Assembly: GCA_003161615.1 (NCBI GenBank)
Contig: PMOB01000018.1
Span: 1-64,000, forward strand
Direction: 5' to 3'
Source: Actinomycetota bacterium
GTDB taxonomy: Bacteria; Actinomycetota; Thermoleophilia; Gaiellales; Gaiellaceae
DNA: 64,000 nt
Shown here one piece after another: positions 34,759 through 42,660 of the stretch. The translations under genes were made by a program, and so were the position numbers. The notes under the pieces were generated by a model. That model worked only from the letters and a program-made list of their open reading frames with translations, ran no database searches and was not told the origin of the DNA. Within the stretch, counting starts at the first letter, position 1, and each line of letters begins with the position of its first letter.

Positions 34759-34990
34759 ACGGCAGAGGCTTTGGCCGCGCGAGCGGGTCGAGAGCCCGCT
34801 GGAACGCGAACCAAGCTTGGCGGCGAAAGCGCAGCGTCGGGACCGGCGCCCCCAGTGGCGGGAGCTCCCAGACGGCGCGCCCGTCGCGTCTGGGCTGCGG
34901 GAGGTTCCTTGCCACCTGTACCTAGGTCAACGGGGCCTCACGCGGAAGGGATACGTCCGGCTTCCGGGGTGGCCAGTAAACTCTCGCGCC
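34759..34990 (+). other. 232-nt gap with several inverted repeats; no gene seen
   Basis: No convincing coding frame on either strand. Inverted repeats: AGCGGG/CCCGCT at 34782-34800 (likely gltX terminator), CCCAGA/TCTGGG around 34867-34893, ACCTAGGT near 34920, and GGAAG/CTTCC at 34944-34965 enclosing GGA-TACG-TCC. A GCCACC/GGTGGC pair near 34911 and 34969 could close the last hairpins into one domain. The hexamer TAAACT (34977-34982) then precedes the receiver gene by 8 nt. Confidence 0.4.
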
Positions 34991-35368
34991 GTGGAGAATG
35001 GGCATGCGGCGCCCACTCGGGTTCTCGTTCTCGATGACGAACCGTCGATCCGGCTGCTCTGTCGCGTCGTCTTCGATCTCGAGGGCTTCGAGGTCGTCGA
35101 GGCGGGGTCGCTCGCCGAGGCGCGGCGGGCGCTCGCGGACGCGAAGCTGGATGTGGTGGTCGTGGATCTCAACCTGCGCGGCGAGCGGAGCGACGAGTTC
35201 ATCGCCGAGTGCCACGCACACGAGCCGCGGATCCCGGTCATCCTCGTGACGGGTTCTGTAGAGCTGGGCGGCGACGGCGCGCCGACCGCCGATGCGGTGC
35301 TCGGAAAGCCGTTCGAGATGGAGGAGCTCGTCGCCCTCGTGCGCGAGTTCGCCGGCGCTACTCCCTGA
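34991..35368 (+). CDS. Stand-alone response-regulator receiver protein
   Basis: A 125-residue CheY-like domain with no output domain. Seen: the acidic pair LVLDDEPS near residue 12, the phospho-acceptor Asp in VVVDLNLRG near residue 56, the switch Thr in ILVTGS near residue 84, and Lys in LGKPFE near residue 101. The GTG at 34991 is chosen because the hexamer TAAACT lies 8 nt upstream and the domain starts immediately. No histidine kinase is nearby, so its partner is unknown. Confidence 0.88.
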   Translation: MENGHAAPTRVLVLDDEPSIRLLCRVVFDLEGFEVVEAGSLAEARRALADAKLDVVVVDLNLRGERSDEFIAECHAHEPRIPVILVTGSVELGGDGAPTADAVLGKPFEMEELVALVREFAGATP

Positions 35369-35381
35369 GCGCCGGCGGATA

Positions 35382-35454
35382 AGGCGCATACGGGATTCGA
35401 ACCCGTGCCGCCGCCGTGAGAGGGCGGTGTCCTAGGCCTCTAGACGAATGCGCC
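35382..35454 (-). tRNA. tRNA-Glu (anticodon CTC)
   Basis: The reverse strand folds as a cloverleaf: acceptor GGCGCAT/ATGCGCC (7 bp), D-arm GTC...GAC, anticodon stem CCGCC/GGCGG with loop CTCTCAC (anticodon CTC, decodes GAG), and T-arm ACGGG-TTCGAAT-CCCGT. The sequence TCTAGAGGCCTAGGACACCGCC is split here as TCTAGAGG and CCTAGGACACC, typical of tRNA-Glu. CCA is not encoded. The 73rd base reads T. Confidence 0.93.
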
Positions 35455-35465
35455 CGGCAGGGGGC

Positions 35466-36992
35466 TCAGTGTAGCGGCGTCCGGGAGGGGCGGCGACGGC
35501 GTCGGCGGACGCTGAACAGTGCGCCGAAGACGCTCGCGACGAGCGTGAGGGCGAGAACGAGAAGCGGCCACGGGCCGTCGTTTGCGGACGCAACCTGGGC
35601 GGCCGTCGAGACCGCGGCGATCTGCCGCGGACGTGAGGCGACGCGCGCCGAGACCTCCTGCGAGCCGGGGAACGGGCGACGCGTCACCGAGGCGAATGCG
35701 ACGGCCGGTTCGCCGTCCGGCAAGAGGTGCCGCGCGCTCATCAGCTGCTTCCAGACGACCGCTGCCTCCTGCGTTGGGGTTCCCGTCGGCGCCCGCAGCC
35801 GGGCCGGCTGGGGAATCGCCGCCGCGGGCAGCTTCTCGACGCGCCACTCGTGGAGGTAGCTCGTCGGGTCGACCGCCCCGTCGTAGCCGAGCTTGAGCAG
35901 CTCGTGGGGATGCACCTCGAAATGGAGATGCGGCGTCGTCGTGAAGGCGTCGCCCGTGCGGCCGAGGAAGCCGATCACCTGCCCCGCCTTGACATGCCGG
36001 TGGTGGAGTATCCGGCGCGAGTAGCCGGAGAGGTGCGCGTAGTAGAACGAGTTGCCTTTCGCGTCGGTGAGCCAGATCCGCCAGCCGCCGAGCGAGTCCC
36101 AGCCGACGAACGTGAGTTTCCCGTTGGCCACCGCGACGACCGGCGTGCCGAGCGGCGCGAAGAGGTCGTCGCCGTGGTGCCAGCCGTCGTAGACGTCGCT
36201 GCGGTTGGCCCCGTACGTGTCGCCGTACGACGCGCCATCGTCGATCGGGAAGACGTAATGGCTCGCCTTCAAGCCGAGGCCTGGAGTCTGCTTCAGCGGC
36301 TGCGGCGGGCCTTTCTTCCGCTTGCGGCGCTTCGCGGCGTGCTGGGTGGAATGGGCTTGCGACGTCGTCGTCTTAGCTGGCGGCTTGGTTTTCACGACCG
36401 GCTGGCGAGCAGCGCCGAAGGCGAGGTAGATCGTCGTCCCCTTCGGCAGCGAGGCGTGCGCTTTGAGCAGCTCGAGTGCGAGCGGCGCCGAGAGCCGTCC
36501 TGCCTTCGCGCCGAGGCGGAGTAGTCCCCAGCTTCCGACGGCGACCGATTGTCCCGCTTTCGCCGTGACGGAGCCGCCGACCACCTCGAGCCCGGTTACC
36601 GCTCCCGTGCCGTCAGTCGCCTGGACGCTCGTTGCGGTCACCGCGCCGCCGAAGAGCGAGACGTCGTTCAGCGTCACGGCGCCCGTCCTGCACGTCGATC
36701 CGTTTGCGGTCGCAGAGTCGAAGGTGAGCAGCGGCGTGGCGGCGGGATAGTCGGACAGGCCGAGCGCCGACGCAGGAGTTGCGAGCGCCACGGTCGCGAG
36801 CCTTGGCTCGCGAATCACGGCGATCCCGGCTCCGACGCAGCGCGTCGGCAGCGGCGCCGAGGCGAGCGGCGTGTACGCGGGCGCCGGCGTGGTGGTCGTG
36901 GTGGCCGTCGTCGGAGTGTCGGCGCGCGCGGTCGCTGCGGCCAGTGCCGCGAGAGAAAGAACGAAGATGAGGAGCGAGACCCCTCGCCGCAT
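35466..36992 (-). CDS. Secreted/membrane-anchored M23-family peptidase (LytM-like)
   Basis: A 508-residue envelope protein. A signal peptide (about residues 1-24) precedes a Thr/Pro-rich stretch, a beta-rich domain of unknown type (50-200), a very basic linker (KRRKRKK near 221), and an M23 metallopeptidase domain. The zinc ligands are visible: H272/D276 in WHHGDD and HLH at 355-357. A C-terminal helix (WPLLVLALTLVASVFGALF) followed by Arg-rich residues anchors it. The family cuts or regulates peptidoglycan. Its last codons carry the -10 of the downstream tRNA-Glu gene. Confidence 0.88.
   Translation of the reverse strand: MRRGVSLLIFVLSLAALAAATARADTPTTATTTTTPAPAYTPLASAPLPTRCVGAGIAVIREPRLATVALATPASALGLSDYPAATPLLTFDSATANGSTCRTGAVTLNDVSLFGGAVTATSVQATDGTGAVTGLEVVGGSVTAKAGQSVAVGSWGLLRLGAKAGRLSAPLALELLKAHASLPKGTTIYLAFGAARQPVVKTKPPAKTTTSQAHSTQHAAKRRKRKKGPPQPLKQTPGLGLKASHYVFPIDDGASYGDTYGANRSDVYDGWHHGDDLFAPLGTPVVAVANGKLTFVGWDSLGGWRIWLTDAKGNSFYYAHLSGYSRRILHHRHVKAGQVIGFLGRTGDAFTTTPHLHFEVHPHELLKLGYDGAVDPTSYLHEWRVEKLPAAAIPQPARLRAPTGTPTQEAAVVWKQLMSARHLLPDGEPAVAFASVTRRPFPGSQEVSARVASRPRQIAAVSTAAQVASANDGPWPLLVLALTLVASVFGALFSVRRRRRRPSRTPLH
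35468..35473 (-). promoter_or_regulatory. -10 element of tRNA-Glu inside the M23 gene end
   Basis: On the minus strand TACACT (35473-35468) lies 13 nt before the tRNA 5' end and overlaps the last codons and the stop of the M23 gene. The same 9-mer GCTACACTG precedes tRNA-Gln, supporting a shared tRNA promoter. Confidence 0.5.
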
Positions 36993-37031
36993 ACGGCGCA
37001 GTCTGCCAACCCTGCCCCGATATGGTGTTAG

Positions 37032-38252
37032 TTATTTGAGAGGAACGCCGACCGGGCCGGGCACGCGCCGGTAGACGGCGAAGAAATCCCGGTCGTCGGG
37101 GACGAGGTAGCGCGTCGGCGGCTGCTGGTAGTTCGGCGCGATCTCAGTCGGGGACAGCCCGCCGTGGTGCCGGTAGGTGATCAGCGTGTACCACTCCGGG
37201 TTGATGTCGAGCTCCATCGCTCGCACGGCGCCCGCCCGCTTGAGGATTTGCGCGAGCGAGATCACCGTCTGGTAGTCGGCAGCCACGTAGATGATGTTGC
37301 CGCGCCGGTCGATGCCGATCCCTGTCCGCCAGACGCGGACGGCGTTCCCCAACGTGTAGCCCCACTCGGTTCCGAGGCTCAGCTTCGGGTTGAGGCGGCC
37401 GTGGTCGATGATCAGCGGCAGGCTCTGGCGCGCGAACGCGACGCCAGGGCCGGGGGCCGTCCCGCCCTTCCAGTCGACAATGTTGACGCGACCGTTCTTG
37501 TAAGCGACAACCGTCGCGAGGCCGTCCTTCAGCGGCTCGTTCACCACCCCGTTCAGTGCGTCGCCGTTGAGGCCGTCCGAGTAGATGAAACCGCTGTTGA
37601 ACGTTGCGAGCAGACGCCAGCGCTGGCCGTACGGCACCTCGGTCGGGCCGCGGAGCGTCGCACGCGGCGGCTCGTAGCGGCCGGGGTAGTAGCCGAGCGC
37701 GGTGCGTATGTGGTCGAACCACGCCACGTAGGCGACGATGCGCGGGTAGTCGACTTCCGACCGGAAGGTCGTGACGAGGACGGGTGGCTTGCCGTCGATC
37801 GCCGGTCCCGTCGGCTTCCAGACCCCCTCGCCCGGCAGGGGCTGCGCGAAGACCGGCTTGATCGGCGGCGGCCACGGCTTCGGCGCCTTGTGCTTGTGGT
37901 GCGTCGTCAGCCCGACCGTCGGCAGCGTCTTGAGCTGCGGCCCACCCTTCTTGGGCGCGTGCCACGAGTAGTAGACGTGCTCGACGTCGTCGACGAGCCA
38001 GTTGAAGTGGTGCTGGCGCAGCCACTCGACGCTGCGCACTCCGATTGGGAGGCTCGAGGGCAGCCTCGCCATCTGCACCCACGAGTAGAGCGCGGGGGAG
38101 AGGAAGACGAGCGCAATGACCGGGATCCAGACGCGCAGGCGCGGCCGGTCGCGTCTCCGTCGTCCGGCACGGCGCGGCGCGCGAGGCCCCGCCGTCGTCT
38201 CGTCACGGAGATACGGCGGCAGCCCGAGATTTGGTTCAGCGTCCAACGGCAC
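37032..38252 (-). CDS. Membrane-anchored phosphodiester glycosidase-like (NAGPA domain) protein
   Basis: A 406-residue protein. A basic cytoplasmic N-terminus precedes one helix (VWIPVIALVFLSPALYSWV, near residues 41-59). The outer part has a Pro/Lys/His-rich linker (about 108-135) and a C-terminal domain with ATFNSGFIYSDG near residue 217, TGIGIDRRGNIIYVAADYQT near 312, and RAMELDINPEW near 344. These match the phosphodiester glycosidase family (N-acetylglucosamine-1-phosphodiester alpha-N-acetylglucosaminidase-like), seen in bacterial exopolysaccharide and wall contexts. Exact substrate unknown. GTG start; a short upstream frame overlaps it. Confidence 0.8.
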   Translation of the reverse strand: MPLDAEPNLGLPPYLRDETTAGPRAPRRAGRRRRDRPRLRVWIPVIALVFLSPALYSWVQMARLPSSLPIGVRSVEWLRQHHFNWLVDDVEHVYYSWHAPKKGGPQLKTLPTVGLTTHHKHKAPKPWPPPIKPVFAQPLPGEGVWKPTGPAIDGKPPVLVTTFRSEVDYPRIVAYVAWFDHIRTALGYYPGRYEPPRATLRGPTEVPYGQRWRLLATFNSGFIYSDGLNGDALNGVVNEPLKDGLATVVAYKNGRVNIVDWKGGTAPGPGVAFARQSLPLIIDHGRLNPKLSLGTEWGYTLGNAVRVWRTGIGIDRRGNIIYVAADYQTVISLAQILKRAGAVRAMELDINPEWYTLITYRHHGGLSPTEIAPNYQQPPTRYLVPDDRDFFAVYRRVPGPVGVPLK

Positions 38253-38277
38253 CTCGATCAGCGATCCGCCGCAGCAT
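38236..38277 (-). CDS. Possible 13-codon leader peptide (uORF)
   Basis: ATG at 38277 opens a 13-residue frame (MLRRIADRGAVGR) whose TGA lies inside the start region of the glycosidase-like gene. A TAGGGT hexamer (38291-38286) sits 8 nt upstream of this ATG, the same spacing as at confirmed first genes here, whereas the main GTG (38252) has no hexamer at that distance. Leaderless short upstream frames that regulate the next gene are known in mycobacteria. Evidence is positional only. Confidence 0.3.
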   Translation of the reverse strand: MLRRIADRGAVGR

Positions 38278-38322
38278 CGCCGCGAACCCTATTCCGAGCC
38301 GATGAAGGCGACGTGAAATTGG

Positions 38323-40446
38323 CTACTTGACGATCGTGCGGGTGGTCGCCCGGTTGTTCTTCGGCGTCGGATCGGTGAACCGCGTGACGAGGCTCCCGCG
38401 GACCGTGAGCGTCGCGGCCTTCGAGAGCCGGGCCGCGACCCTCACGCGGACCGCCTTGCCGGCCGCGATCTTCGCCAGCGTGCAGGTGAGCGTCGTCGTC
38501 CCGGTGCAACCCGGATCAGAGACGACCTTCACTTTCGCGCCGCGGAAGACGAACTTCAGCTTCACGCCGCCGGCCGTTTTCGTTCCCGTGTTCGCGATCG
38601 TCGCGACGTAGTGGATGGTCTTCCCGACCTTGGCACCGACGGGCCCGTGCAGCCCGAGGATCAAGTCGTGCGCCGGTCCGCCACCGCCGCCCCCGCCGCC
38701 GCCCCCGCTCGTCAACGTAGTGAACGTCGCGTCGCGTCCCGCGCCAGCCGCGGAATCGGAGATGCGGTAGTGGTATGTCGTCCCGGCCACGAGGCCGCTG
38801 ATCGCAGTGGAGACGGTGTTCGTGTTCCCGGGTGCTGCGTGCGCGGTGGTCGAGTGCCCGTATGCGGTCGTCGTCCCATAGCCGAACTGGTACGTCGTTC
38901 CGGAATTCCCGTCGATCCCTTCGAGCAGGGCGCCACTCGCCGTGATCGAAGCGGCTGGAAGGGTGACGGGGAAGCGCAACGTCGTGAAGCTCGCGTCGGC
39001 GCCTACGCCCGCGCCGGAGACGATGCGGAAGTGGTACGTCGTCCCGGAGTGGAGCCCCGTCAAGCTGGCGGCGAGTGTGCCGCCGCCGTTCGTCGCCGTT
39101 GGCGTCGACGTGCCGTAGGAGGTCGTCGGCCCGTACTCGAAGTGATAGCCCTCGCCGCTGTTGGTGTCGCTGCCGTGCAGGGTCGCAGCCGTTGCCGAAA
39201 CGTCGGTCGCGCTGCCGGTGACAGGGAGCGGAAGCGTCTCGAAGGTCACGTCGCCTCCCGGTACGGGCGAGTCGGTCGAGTCGATGCGGTAGTGGTAGAG
39301 GGTGTCGGGCGTGAGCCCGCTGACGGCGGTCCTCAGTGTCGCGCCGACAGTTGCCGTGCCGTCCGCCGTCGTGGTGCCATAGGTCGTGTCGGTGCCGTAC
39401 TCGAAGTGGTAGGTGTCGCTGTTCTCGTCGTAGCCGACGAGGGTGGCGCCCGTCGCCGTGATGCCGCTGGCGGATCCGGTCTGCGGCGGCAGCGCGTAGG
39501 TGACCTGGATCTCGCCGTTGCCGCTGTTGCCCGGGTCGACGCCGTTGCTCTGACTAAAGGTGACGAGCGAGGCTCCGGCCACGCCGCGCACCTCGCCGCT
39601 GCCGCCGCCGCCGCCCGCGCCTCCATCCGTGTTCGAGCCGGCCTCGCCGCCGCCGCCGCCGTAATAGCCGGCTCCGCCTCCGCCTCCGCCGCCCGCGCCG
39701 TTTGCCGAGTCGCTGGCGATCCCGCCGGCGCCGCCGGTTCCCGAACTACCGCTGCTGCCGTCGCCTCCGGGGCCACCGGAGCCGCCGGCGCCCGACGCGG
39801 AGACCGTTGCGCCTCCGCCGCCGCCCGCGCCCAGCCCGCTCGGTGCTCCGTTGCCGGCCGGGGAGCCACCGCCCGCACCGCCTGCTGCGCCGGCCGCACC
39901 TGCACCGCCGCCGCCGCCTGCGGTCAGGATGCGGCTGGCTAGACCCGTTCCGCTGAACCGGATGTCGGTCTCACCGCCGCCGCCGCCGCCGCCGCCGTTG
40001 TTCGACAAGTTGTCGCCGGAGCCGGCGCCGCCGGCGCCGCCGCTGGCGTCGCTATTGCCGCCCGTGCCACCGGCGCCACCGGCACCGACGCCGTCTCCAC
40101 CACACGCACCGTCGCCGCCCTTGGCTCCGACGTAGAGGTGGAACGTCTCGTTGGGAGAGACGGTGTATGTGGCAGTTACATGGCCGCCCAAGCGTCCAGC
40201 GGTGGACGGCGAGCAGCCGGAGCCATTCGTTCCGCCGGCGCCGCCGGCCGCCCCCCAGACCTGGAAGGTGACCGACGTGACGCCGTCCGGGACGACGAAG
40301 TCAGGGCACCCACCCGAGTCGCCCGGCGTCGCGCAATAGACCGTGATGCTCGCGAGCGCCGGACTCGTCCAGAGTGACGCCGCGATGACCGCGGCGAGAG
40401 CCGCCACGCCAAGCAGAACAGCGGCAAGCCGGAGACGAGGTCTCAT
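38323..40446 (-). CDS. Large secreted Gly-rich protein with Fn3-like repeats and a DUF11-like domain
   Basis: A 707-residue exported protein. The signal peptide is about residues 1-31 (LLGVAALAAVIAASLWTSPA). A jelly-roll-like domain (VYCATPGDSGGCPDFVVPDG) leads into a Gly-rich region (about 80-320) like the glycine-rich domain of receptor-kinase type proteins. Three tandem ~85-residue beta repeats follow, each with a YHFEYG/YQFGYG core and a TYHFRI/LYHYRI strand, then a poly-Gly linker and a CARDB/DUF11-type domain (KVGKTIHYVATIANTGTKTA). Probably surface or adhesive. ATG 40446 is chosen with TAGAGT 7 nt upstream. Confidence 0.82.
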   Translation of the reverse strand: MRPRLRLAAVLLGVAALAAVIAASLWTSPALASITVYCATPGDSGGCPDFVVPDGVTSVTFQVWGAAGGAGGTNGSGCSPSTAGRLGGHVTATYTVSPNETFHLYVGAKGGDGACGGDGVGAGGAGGTGGNSDASGGAGGAGSGDNLSNNGGGGGGGGETDIRFSGTGLASRILTAGGGGGAGAAGAAGGAGGGSPAGNGAPSGLGAGGGGGATVSASGAGGSGGPGGDGSSGSSGTGGAGGIASDSANGAGGGGGGGAGYYGGGGGEAGSNTDGGAGGGGGSGEVRGVAGASLVTFSQSNGVDPGNSGNGEIQVTYALPPQTGSASGITATGATLVGYDENSDTYHFEYGTDTTYGTTTADGTATVGATLRTAVSGLTPDTLYHYRIDSTDSPVPGGDVTFETLPLPVTGSATDVSATAATLHGSDTNSGEGYHFEYGPTTSYGTSTPTATNGGGTLAASLTGLHSGTTYHFRIVSGAGVGADASFTTLRFPVTLPAASITASGALLEGIDGNSGTTYQFGYGTTTAYGHSTTAHAAPGNTNTVSTAISGLVAGTTYHYRISDSAAGAGRDATFTTLTSGGGGGGGGGGPAHDLILGLHGPVGAKVGKTIHYVATIANTGTKTAGGVKLKFVFRGAKVKVVSDPGCTGTTTLTCTLAKIAAGKAVRVRVAARLSKAATLTVRGSLVTRFTDPTPKNNRATTRTIVK
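38715..39490 (-). repeat. Three tandem ~85-codon Fn3-like repeats
   Basis: Within the Gly-rich protein gene, three direct repeats start at about 39490, 39235 and 38985 and read towards lower coordinates. Each begins with a [PV]-T-G/L-S/A segment, has a conserved central YHFEYG-like core and ends in a TFxTL strand. Divergence is moderate, so this is an old duplication. Confidence 0.7.
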
Positions 40447-40493
40447 GGGCTTGACTCTAGGTGTGGGATTTACAAGAGACAAACGGGTCAAAG

Positions 40494-40564
40494 CTGCGGG
40501 GCAGGGACTCGAACCCCAACTTCCGGTTCCAGAGACCGGCGTCCTACCATTAGACGACCCCGCA
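40494..40564 (-). tRNA. tRNA-Gln (anticodon CTG)
   Basis: Reverse strand cloverleaf: acceptor TGCGGGG/CCCCGCA (7 bp), D-arm GTC-TAATGGTAG-GAC, anticodon stem CCGGT/ACCGG with loop CTCTGGA (anticodon CTG, decodes CAG), and T-arm TGGGG-TTCGAGT-CCCTG. Discriminator G. The U1-A72 pair is the usual tRNA-Gln identity feature. CCA is not encoded. Confidence 0.93.
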
Positions 40565-40581
40565 AAGGTTGTCGGGGGCCC

Positions 40582-40587
40582 AGTGTA
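40582..40587 (-). promoter_or_regulatory. -10 element of tRNA-Gln
   Basis: Minus-strand TACACT (40587-40582), 17 nt before the tRNA 5' end, lies in the same GCTACACTG 9-mer found before tRNA-Glu. No clear -35 was found. Confidence 0.45.
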
Positions 40588-40620
40588 GCCAGGCTCTCGA
40601 GCGGCTTCTCCGGCGATTCT

Positions 40621-42108
40621 CTAGCCGACCGGGGTGGCGGTCGAGTCGAGCGATTTCTGGAGCGGCGTCTCCTCGAGAGCGCCGGCCACCACGGCGAGCG
40701 CGAGCAGGGCACAGCACGCGGCGAAGAGGAAGGCGGGCCGCAGTGCGTCCACGAGCACGGCGTGGAGGACGGGCGTGAAGGTCGTCGGCACCGGGGTGTG
40801 GAGCGAGAGGCCAGGCGGCAGGTCGCGTGTCGCGATCGCGCTCATCGCCGCCACGCCGACCGTCCCACCGACCGAGCGGGAGAAGTGCGCGAGCGAGGTA
40901 ACCGACCCCATCTCGGCGGCCGGGACCGCGTTCTGGACGGCGATCACGAGCGTCTGCATCGTCAGGCCGATCCCGACCCCCGTGATTGCGACGTTGCGGG
41001 CGACGGCGCCGCCGCCCGTTCCCGCGTCCATCCGCCAGATCAGCACGAGCCCGACCGTGAGGAGAAGCAGCCCGACGACGGCGTTTGCCTTGTAGCGGCC
41101 GGTGGCGGCGACCCACTGTCCCGAAGCGACGGACGCTCCGACGGCGCCGAGCATGAACGGCATGACGAGGATTCCGGAGGACGTCGCCGACTCGCCGACG
41201 ACTCCCTCGACGAAGAGCGGGACGAAGACGATCGTCCCGACGAGCGCCATCCCGAGCAGCCAGAGTGAGAGGACGCCGACGCCGACCGCCCGGCCGCGCA
41301 AGAGCGAAAAGGGGAGGATCGTCTCGGACGCGCGCCGCTCCACCCGCCACGCGACGACGCCGAGCCCGACGGCGGCGGCGAACGCGCCGAGCACCTCCGG
41401 CGAGGCCCACGGGTACTGGTGGCCACCCCAGATCAGGCCGAGCAGGAAGGCCGCCGTCGCGCCTGCGATCACGACCGCACCCGTCCAGTCCACCGGCCGC
41501 CGGGCCCGCCTGAGCGGGCCGGGCATGGTGACCGCGGCGACAGCGAGCGCTAACGCGCCGATCGGCAGGTTGAGCAGGAAGATCCAGCGCCAGCCCGGCC
41601 CGTCCACGATCACACCGCCGAGCGGGAGCCCGCCGATCGAGGCGGCCGCGAACGTCGCGCCCGCCAGTCCGTAGTAGCGGCCGCGGCCCCGCGGCGGGAT
41701 CATCGTCGCGATCGTGGACATGGCGAGCGGGACGAGGCCGCCGCCGCCGACCCCCTGCAGCGCCCGGAAGACGATCAGCTGGTTCATGCTGCCGGCCGCC
41801 GCGCAGAGCCCGGAGCCGAGGAGGAAGAGGGAGATCGCGACGAGGAAGAGCCGTCGCGCCCCGTACACGTCGAGCAGCTTTCCGTACACAGGCACGGTGA
41901 TCGTCAGCGCGAGCAGGTACGCGGTGACGACCCACGAGTAATCGCTCACTCCGCCGAGGTCCGAGACGATCCGCGGCAAGGCCATGACGACGATCGTCTG
42001 GTCGAACGTCGAGAGGAAGAGCGCGACCATGATCGCCGCGTAGACGGCCAGGATTCGGCCGAGCGTGTAAGGGGAGCCTTCCGGTCGGCGGGCCAGCCGG
42101 ACGCTCAT
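40621..42108 (-). CDS. DHA2-family (EmrB/QacA-type) MFS drug exporter
   Basis: A 495-residue membrane protein with about fourteen helices. Seen: LSTFDQTIVVMALPRIVSDLG near the N-terminus (motif D1 of 14-helix exporters), GKLLDVYGARRLFL (motif A), FRALQGVGGGGLVPLAM (motif B), and GPLGGxxxxG-like SIGGLPLGGVIVDGPGWRWIF (motif C, antiporter signature). This is the proton-driven multidrug exporter class; the actual substrate is unknown. No TetR-type regulator lies beside it. Confidence 0.92.
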   Translation of the reverse strand: MSVRLARRPEGSPYTLGRILAVYAAIMVALFLSTFDQTIVVMALPRIVSDLGGVSDYSWVVTAYLLALTITVPVYGKLLDVYGARRLFLVAISLFLLGSGLCAAAGSMNQLIVFRALQGVGGGGLVPLAMSTIATMIPPRGRGRYYGLAGATFAAASIGGLPLGGVIVDGPGWRWIFLLNLPIGALALAVAAVTMPGPLRRARRPVDWTGAVVIAGATAAFLLGLIWGGHQYPWASPEVLGAFAAAVGLGVVAWRVERRASETILPFSLLRGRAVGVGVLSLWLLGMALVGTIVFVPLFVEGVVGESATSSGILVMPFMLGAVGASVASGQWVAATGRYKANAVVGLLLLTVGLVLIWRMDAGTGGGAVARNVAITGVGIGLTMQTLVIAVQNAVPAAEMGSVTSLAHFSRSVGGTVGVAAMSAIATRDLPPGLSLHTPVPTTFTPVLHAVLVDALRPAFLFAACCALLALAVVAGALEETPLQKSLDSTATPVG

Positions 42109-42126
42109 CTCAGCCGGCCGTGCCTA

Positions 42127-42627
42127 CTACCCGCCGATGAGCTTCGTACAGGTCGTGAGGCCGAGCGTGGTGAAGCCTGTCTTCATCCCGGCGACAGCTT
42201 TCGAGAGCGACTTGAGCTTCGCAGGAGTTAGTGCCTTCGTCAGCGGCGTGCCTGCCGTGAGGTTCGCGATCAGCGCAGTGCCGCCTTGCACCAGCACCTT
42301 CAGGGAGGCGACGAGCTTGGCATGACCCGTGGCAAGCGAGGCGGGCGGCTTCAGGCCCTGCATCGTCAACAGGATCGGCTGGAAGATCCCGAGCGCCTTC
42401 TGGAGCGCCGCCGTCGCGGACGCCTGCGACGAGGTCGCGCTGCTCGCCGTGAGCGAGCCGAGCTTCTGCTTCGCCGTCGTGCACAGCGCGTTCACCTGCG
42501 TGCGGTAGGCGGCCGGCGTGAGTGCCGAGGTGGTCGTCGGGGGCGTGGTCGTATAGCTGGTCCCGCTCGAACCGCAGGCGGCGAGGAGTGCCACGAGGAT
42601 GAGCAGCGCCGCAGACGTCCGAATCAC
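42127..42627 (-). CDS. Small Thr/Ala-rich lipoprotein
   Basis: A 166-residue protein with a signal peptide (IRTSAALLILVALLAACG) and a lipobox LLAAC, giving a diacylglyceryl cysteine at residue 18. The mature part starts with a Ser/Thr-rich linker, then an alpha-helical domain with ALCTTAKQKLGSL and a second Cys near the end (TTCTKLIGG). It may form one disulfide. Function unknown. The GTG start has TAGGCT 7 nt upstream, consistent with a single leaderless gene. Confidence 0.75.
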   Translation of the reverse strand: MIRTSAALLILVALLAACGSSGTSYTTTPPTTTSALTPAAYRTQVNALCTTAKQKLGSLTASSATSSQASATAALQKALGIFQPILLTMQGLKPPASLATGHAKLVASLKVLVQGGTALIANLTAGTPLTKALTPAKLKSLSKAVAGMKTGFTTLGLTTCTKLIGG

Positions 42628-42660
42628 GGCCGCGAGCCTACTCCTCGGCGGCTGGCCTGG

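Noticed and set aside
34759-34990. Cobalamin or c-di-GMP riboswitch
   Set aside because: A GCCACTG string on the minus strand recalls the B12 box but no other conserved block follows; it precedes no matching gene.
38611-39942. 443-codon plus-strand frame opposite the Gly-rich protein
   Set aside because: It is the complement of repeats and Gly codons, with Arg/Ala/Pro bias and no domain or start signal.
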